DNA of 24,558 bases. Source: a virus. The position numbers and the translations under genes were made by a program. Of the stretch, positions 21,209-24,558 are shown in pieces; the stretch's first letter is position 1; the number at the start of each line of letters is the position of its first letter. The notes beneath the pieces are model-generated. The model ran no database searches. It saw only the letters and a list, made by a program, of their open reading frames with translations, and was not told the origin of the DNA. The DNA lies in IMG/VR virus record IMGVR_UViG_3300030329_000796, positions 1 through 24,558 of that record; one strand, written 5' to 3'.

Positions 21209-22966
21209 CTACTTTCTCCTCGCCATAATGCGATCTAGTGAGTCCGCCATCTCTGGACTCATATTCTTGGCTTGCATACTGCCTATCCCTGCTTGGGCCA
21301 TGAGCCGTGATCCGACAGCCGCGTCTCGCGAGTCTTCGACCTCGCCTCCGTGGGCAAAACCCAAGGCTCCCAAATCAATTCCTAAAGTGTCTGCTTGCGC
21401 TCTTACGTCGTCTTCGCTCATATCAAAAGCCGCCCCGGCATCTGCCAAGCTCATACCCTGACGCCTCGCGTAGTCCAGACCACGCATCGCGGCTTCCTGC
21501 TCAGTATAGGGACCCGTCCCTATAGCAGCATCCTGTGTATTAAGAAACTGCAAGGCGGCTTGTTTTCCCGCTAAATCAGGTTCAAACCCTGCTGTTAGTG
21601 TCTCTAAATCCATAGGAGGCGTAGTTCCTGCCCCATAGATAGGGGAATAGTTGTCCACTCCAGTGGTGAGCATTCCAATAGGAGTTTTGGTTCCATATCC
21701 AAACTGATCCACCGCTTCCAACACATCAGTGGCCCCGACGTCAGGGGAAATACCAAAAGTGGGCTGTTGTCCAAGAACCGGCTTTACTGCTTCGGCAATC
21801 TCTTCGGCAGTAATCCCGCCGACGGACGCCGCATAGTCACCTATTCTCTGAGCAGCAATGTCTTTAGTCTGCGAAGTGTTAAACAAATTTTGTATGACCT
21901 CGGCGCGGGTGGGAGTAGGATCAGGAGGATCAATCGTAGGAGGCGTAGGTGGCGTTACCGTAGTAATAGGTCCCTTAGTCACCGTGTTTCCCTGAGTCCC
22001 CAAAACATTGGGATCTATTGTGCTTATAGGATTAGCCGCGACACCGGGGTCTACCATGTTCAACGTGTCGGCGCTGCTGGCTACGATGTTGCCCGTAGTT
22101 GGCTGCGTTCCAACAGTCGCGGTCCCTGTGCCGTCAGCGTTGATACCCATGCCCGTGCTCGGCAAAATGGCTGAAATATCTAGCTCCCCAATAGTGGGTC
22201 CCGAAGGCGAAGCCGCTGCCGTGCCCATCGTAATTCCTGTAGTCGGGTTACCCTGCGCGTCGATTCCTTTAGTGACCACGGGGACCCCACGGTTAATCGT
22301 GCGCTCTGGAAAATTAATTCGATCAAACATGGTCGTGCCAAGCTTGTCCGCTACCGTAAACGCCGGAGTATCCTGCGTGACCCGCGCTACCTGCCTGTCT
22401 CTGGGCAAAAAAGCATCTAACTGTGTTACTAATTGATCCGGGGTCGGTGCAGCAAAGTCCGTGGCTACCCGCACGTCCTCCAAAGTCACATCCGCTGGCG
22501 TAAAGCTAGAATCTGGCTTGGTTGCAAAAACACTCTTACCGCCTCGCGCTTCATAGGCCGCTTCTGAATCAGGATCGTAATCCCTGAACGCCGAACGTAT
22601 TACGACGCCGTAATCCTCAGAATTTGGAAACAAATAATCTTTATCCGTAAAATCGTAAGTGTAATACTGGGCTGTCGCTTGAGCGGGAGTCAGTCCCACC
22701 GCTTTGGCAAAGTCTTCTTCGCTAAACGTAATCTCATCGTTTTCGCGCATCAGTTTCACTAACTCAGCGCGGGCCTGTTCTCGGGCCGCTGTCAAAGCGT
22801 CACCTTGCAGTCCCCTGCTCTCAAGCTTGGCGTCTAAACCATCTAGTTCTGCCTGTATTTGTGCAAGGGTCAGAGTAACCGGTCCGCCAGAAAAGCCGCT
22901 TCCTCCGAGATCCTCACCTTCTAAACGATTATGAATTTTGTACTCAAAGAACTTGTTAAGCTTCAT
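21209..22966 (-). CDS. Large hypothetical protein between terminase and portal
   Basis: I do not recognise a named family in these 585 residues. The N-terminal third contains a charged helical stretch (about 33-77) and then an acidic, aromatic-rich segment (81-145). The middle (about 235-355) is low in charge and rich in Thr, Pro and Gly, with a Pro/Thr run at 334-353, so it is probably a flexible linker. The C-terminal part is predicted helical and includes GMSLADAGAAF (504-514) followed by MSEDDVRAQA (516-525). It resembles a helix-turn-helix-like element but is not diagnostic. A FAHGGEV motif (537-543) precedes a short basic tail. Its place between terminase and portal suggests a packaging, head-vertex or virion-associated role, which is inference only. 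No clear Shine-Dalgarno sequence precedes the start, so coupling to the terminase stop 5 bases upstream is likely. Confidence 0.8.
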   Translation of the reverse strand: MKLNKFFEYKIHNRLEGEDLGGSGFSGGPVTLTLAQIQAELDGLDAKLESRGLQGDALTAAREQARAELVKLMRENDEITFSEEDFAKAVGLTPAQATAQYYTYDFTDKDYLFPNSEDYGVVIRSAFRDYDPDSEAAYEARGGKSVFATKPDSSFTPADVTLEDVRVATDFAAPTPDQLVTQLDAFLPRDRQVARVTQDTPAFTVADKLGTTMFDRINFPERTINRGVPVVTKGIDAQGNPTTGITMGTAAASPSGPTIGELDISAILPSTGMGINADGTGTATVGTQPTTGNIVASSADTLNMVDPGVAANPISTIDPNVLGTQGNTVTKGPITTVTPPTPPTIDPPDPTPTRAEVIQNLFNTSQTKDIAAQRIGDYAASVGGITAEEIAEAVKPVLGQQPTFGISPDVGATDVLEAVDQFGYGTKTPIGMLTTGVDNYSPIYGAGTTPPMDLETLTAGFEPDLAGKQAALQFLNTQDAAIGTGPYTEQEAAMRGLDYARRQGMSLADAGAAFDMSEDDVRAQADTLGIDLGALGFAHGGEVEDSRDAAVGSRLMAQAGIGSMQAKNMSPEMADSLDRIMARRK

Positions 22967-22971
22967 AGTGA

Positions 22972-24426
22972 TTAGCCATAATACTGTATCTCTGTAGGTT
23001 CAGGAGTGTCCCAATCGTCCGAAGGCAACTGTACAAAGTTACCCTGTCGATAACGCATCAACGCTTGTGTCGTGCTATCCACCAAGTCGTCATACTCCCC
23101 ATTTGGAAATGCCGCACACTCTTCGATTAGCTCCTCGGCCCATGTTGCTTCGGGTGCCCAGATCATCCCACTTTCAAATAACGGAGCCACACTGTGTACA
23201 CGCGATACTTTATCATTACCCCTAGAAGGCGTAAAGTTTACAACAGGGATTCCCATGCTTCTTAACTCATGTGTCAAAGGAACTCCCGTGGCTTTTGCTT
23301 CTATAATTACTGTTTCGGGGTCCCAAAATTTATACAAATCAAACGCCACCTGTTTCAGTTCAGGAAAATCCCAACGTCCTTTCTGCGAATCCAACAATAT
23401 TAAATTAGGGGTCCCTGACTCATTGGGATAGAACACACCCCACGTAGTTATTGCACTGAAGTCCGCCGTCTCCTTTTTAGTAAACGCCGTATCGTAACTT
23501 TGTATCACATACTCCAGAGCAGGAACCTGTTTCTTTTCCCAAAGGTTCCACCACTCCCGTTTCAAAATAGACGTTTCATCGCCGGTCGGATTCTGCTGAT
23601 ACTGCGCGTTCCACTTGGAAACAGGAATAGACGCCTTGACCGCCGTCAAATCCTCGTTGCTCCAGTACTCCGGCCAACACGCATCCCCGGAAGGAAGCTC
23701 CATCGGGAACTCCACAATTTCCCACTGGTCGGCCAAAGGGTCGCGGGCCATGCTACGTGTTAACTGACCTGTCAGATCCTTCTCGGACCACCGGGTCATT
23801 ACGACAATTATCGCGCCTCCCGGTTGAAGACGTTGACGCGGGCCACCTGTGTACCAATCCCACGCATCATCGAAACCAGTATTAGACATAGCTGTTTGCT
23901 CAGAATGAGGATCATCAATAATACACAAGTCAGCACCGCGACCTGCAAGATTAGACCCCACCCCAACAGCATAATACATGCCTCCACGGGCTGTATCCCA
24001 GCGACCCGAAGCTTTTGAATCAACTGCAAGTTTTGCATCAGGAAATATCTCCAAGTATTCATCTCGCTCCAATAAATTTTTTACTTTGCGGCCAAAGCCC
24101 ACAGCAAGTTCCGTGGTGTGTGTGGCTTGGATAATCTTCATGGCAGGATTCTTTCCTATCATCCATGCAGGAAACAGGTAACTAGCGAACTCCGATTTCG
24201 TGTGACGAGGCGGCATATTGATGATCAAGCGTTTTAGCTCACCTTTTGCAACGCGCTCTAGTTTGTCAGCTATGATTTTGTGATGACGCCCTGTAATGAA
24301 CTCAGGCCACATAGAACGAACGAAAGGAATAAACCCCTCGTGACATGCGTCTATGCGATCAAGTTGCGCTAACCGAAGCTCAAGCTTCAGAATCTGGTCT
24401 TCTGTGTCACTTGTCGGGTTTGCCAT
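22972..24426 (-). CDS. terL: Terminase large subunit (packaging ATPase and nuclease)
   Basis: This is the motor that pumps DNA into the procapsid through the portal and cuts the concatemer. The 484 residues carry both terminase domains. In the ATPase, the Walker A-like loop is PPRHTKS (residues 72-78), Walker B is LCIIDD (167-172), and the coupling motif MTRW is at 210-213. In the RNase H-fold nuclease, the acidic residues are D312 (YDTAF), E376 (IIEAKATG) and D446/D447 (EYDDLVD). The P-loop lacks the textbook GxxGxGKS but matches the PPxHxKS variant used by many phage terminases. An AGGGG ribosome site lies 7 bases before the ATG. No small terminase subunit is recognisable downstream. Length and motif order are normal, so the enzyme looks intact. 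Confidence 0.96.
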   Translation of the reverse strand: MANPTSDTEDQILKLELRLAQLDRIDACHEGFIPFVRSMWPEFITGRHHKIIADKLERVAKGELKRLIINMPPRHTKSEFASYLFPAWMIGKNPAMKIIQATHTTELAVGFGRKVKNLLERDEYLEIFPDAKLAVDSKASGRWDTARGGMYYAVGVGSNLAGRGADLCIIDDPHSEQTAMSNTGFDDAWDWYTGGPRQRLQPGGAIIVVMTRWSEKDLTGQLTRSMARDPLADQWEIVEFPMELPSGDACWPEYWSNEDLTAVKASIPVSKWNAQYQQNPTGDETSILKREWWNLWEKKQVPALEYVIQSYDTAFTKKETADFSAITTWGVFYPNESGTPNLILLDSQKGRWDFPELKQVAFDLYKFWDPETVIIEAKATGVPLTHELRSMGIPVVNFTPSRGNDKVSRVHSVAPLFESGMIWAPEATWAEELIEECAAFPNGEYDDLVDSTTQALMRYRQGNFVQLPSDDWDTPEPTEIQYYG

Positions 24427-24471
24427 TCTTGCCCCTATTTTATGAGATCGTGTAAGACTTTATCGACGACG

Positions 24472-24477
24472 ATTATA
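24472..24477 (-). promoter_or_regulatory. Putative sigma70 -10 element upstream of the terminase gene
   Basis: On the minus strand the hexamer is a perfect TATAAT preceded by GGG. It lies about 45 bases upstream of the terminase start, which would leave a leader of roughly 38 bases. No good -35 hexamer is found at a 16-18 base spacing, so it may be weak, activator-dependent or recognised by another sigma factor. It is the only promoter-like sequence seen ahead of the packaging and assembly genes. Confidence 0.42.
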
Positions 24478-24485
24478 CCCTCTAT

Positions 24486-24558
24486 TTAAACACAAAACTC
24501 ATTATTTTTTTTGCGTAATTGTTCGTGAGAAACATGCTCTAGCACCTCGGCACAGGGA
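24486..24558 (-). CDS. 3' end of an unidentified upstream gene (partial)
   Basis: An open frame enters from the right edge of the window and ends at a TAA at 24486-24488. It gives 24 codons ending EQLRKKNNEFCV. The piece is rich in charged residues and lies just upstream of the large terminase, where a small terminase subunit or another packaging gene would often sit. It is too short to identify, and an open frame of this length can occur by chance. The only support is that it is open on the same strand as everything else and stops just before a promoter-like element. Confidence 0.35.
   Translation of the reverse strand, partial: PCAEVLEHVSHEQLRKKNNEFCV

Noticed and set aside
22008-22436. 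Plus-strand open frame of 142 codons (with another of 118 codons at 21105-21461)
   Set aside because: Both are shadows of the large protein between terminase and portal; they arise because its Gly/Thr/Pro-rich codons lack antisense stops.
22972-24426. Apparent defective Walker A in the terminase (no GxxGxGKS)
   Set aside because: PPxHxKS is a common working variant in phage large terminases and all other motifs are present, so this is not a sign of decay.

Overview
The window is a nearly gapless stretch of a tailed double-stranded DNA bacteriophage genome. It covers DNA packaging, capsid assembly, the head-tail connector, lysis and receptor-binding or fibre genes. Every credible gene lies on the minus strand, so transcription runs from high to low coordinates. 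There are no tRNA or rRNA genes, no CRISPR array, no insertion sequence and no gene-free stretch longer than about 125 bases. P22-type connector features (a very large portal, a gp4-like protein and an SU10-type adaptor), together with no visible tape-measure or tail-tube gene, point to a short-tailed (podovirus-like) phage. Many small conserved proteins match, from memory, families common in uncultured marine phages, so a marine Gram-negative host is likely. The host genus cannot be read from the sequence.

In transcription order: (1) 24.5-18.3 kb holds the end of an unknown gene, a likely promoter, the large terminase, a large unrecognised protein, the portal and small conserved proteins. 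(2) 18.3-16.4 kb is a lysis cassette of lipoprotein, holin and GH24 endolysin, then a staphylococcal-nuclease-like protein and a small protein. (3) 16.4-12.9 kb is capsid assembly: a GroES-like co-chaperonin, the scaffold, a small virion-associated protein, a probable decoration protein and the major capsid protein. (4) The 123-base gap at 12.79-12.91 kb holds two hairpins (one a strong intrinsic terminator), a sigma70-like promoter overlapping that terminator and a 5'-leader hairpin. (5) 12.8-6.5 kb has head and connector proteins interleaved with five short, very basic proteins. (6) 6.5-0 kb encodes repeat-rich virion and fibre proteins, ending in three tandem paralogues with beta-propeller-like repeats; the third runs off the window.

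The genes are tightly packed. Many junctions overlap (ATGA, GTGA, TAATG, TAGTG), which implies translational coupling. The most striking points are: a structural protein whose C-terminus carries a complete type-1 copper ligand pattern (His...Cys-x2-His-x2-Met); an endolysin with His at the T4 lysozyme Thr26 position; a co-chaperonin within the capsid operon; a propeller module inserted into one of three tandem fibre paralogues; and the compact regulatory node after the capsid gene. Family names come from reading the sequences and memory; no database search was run.
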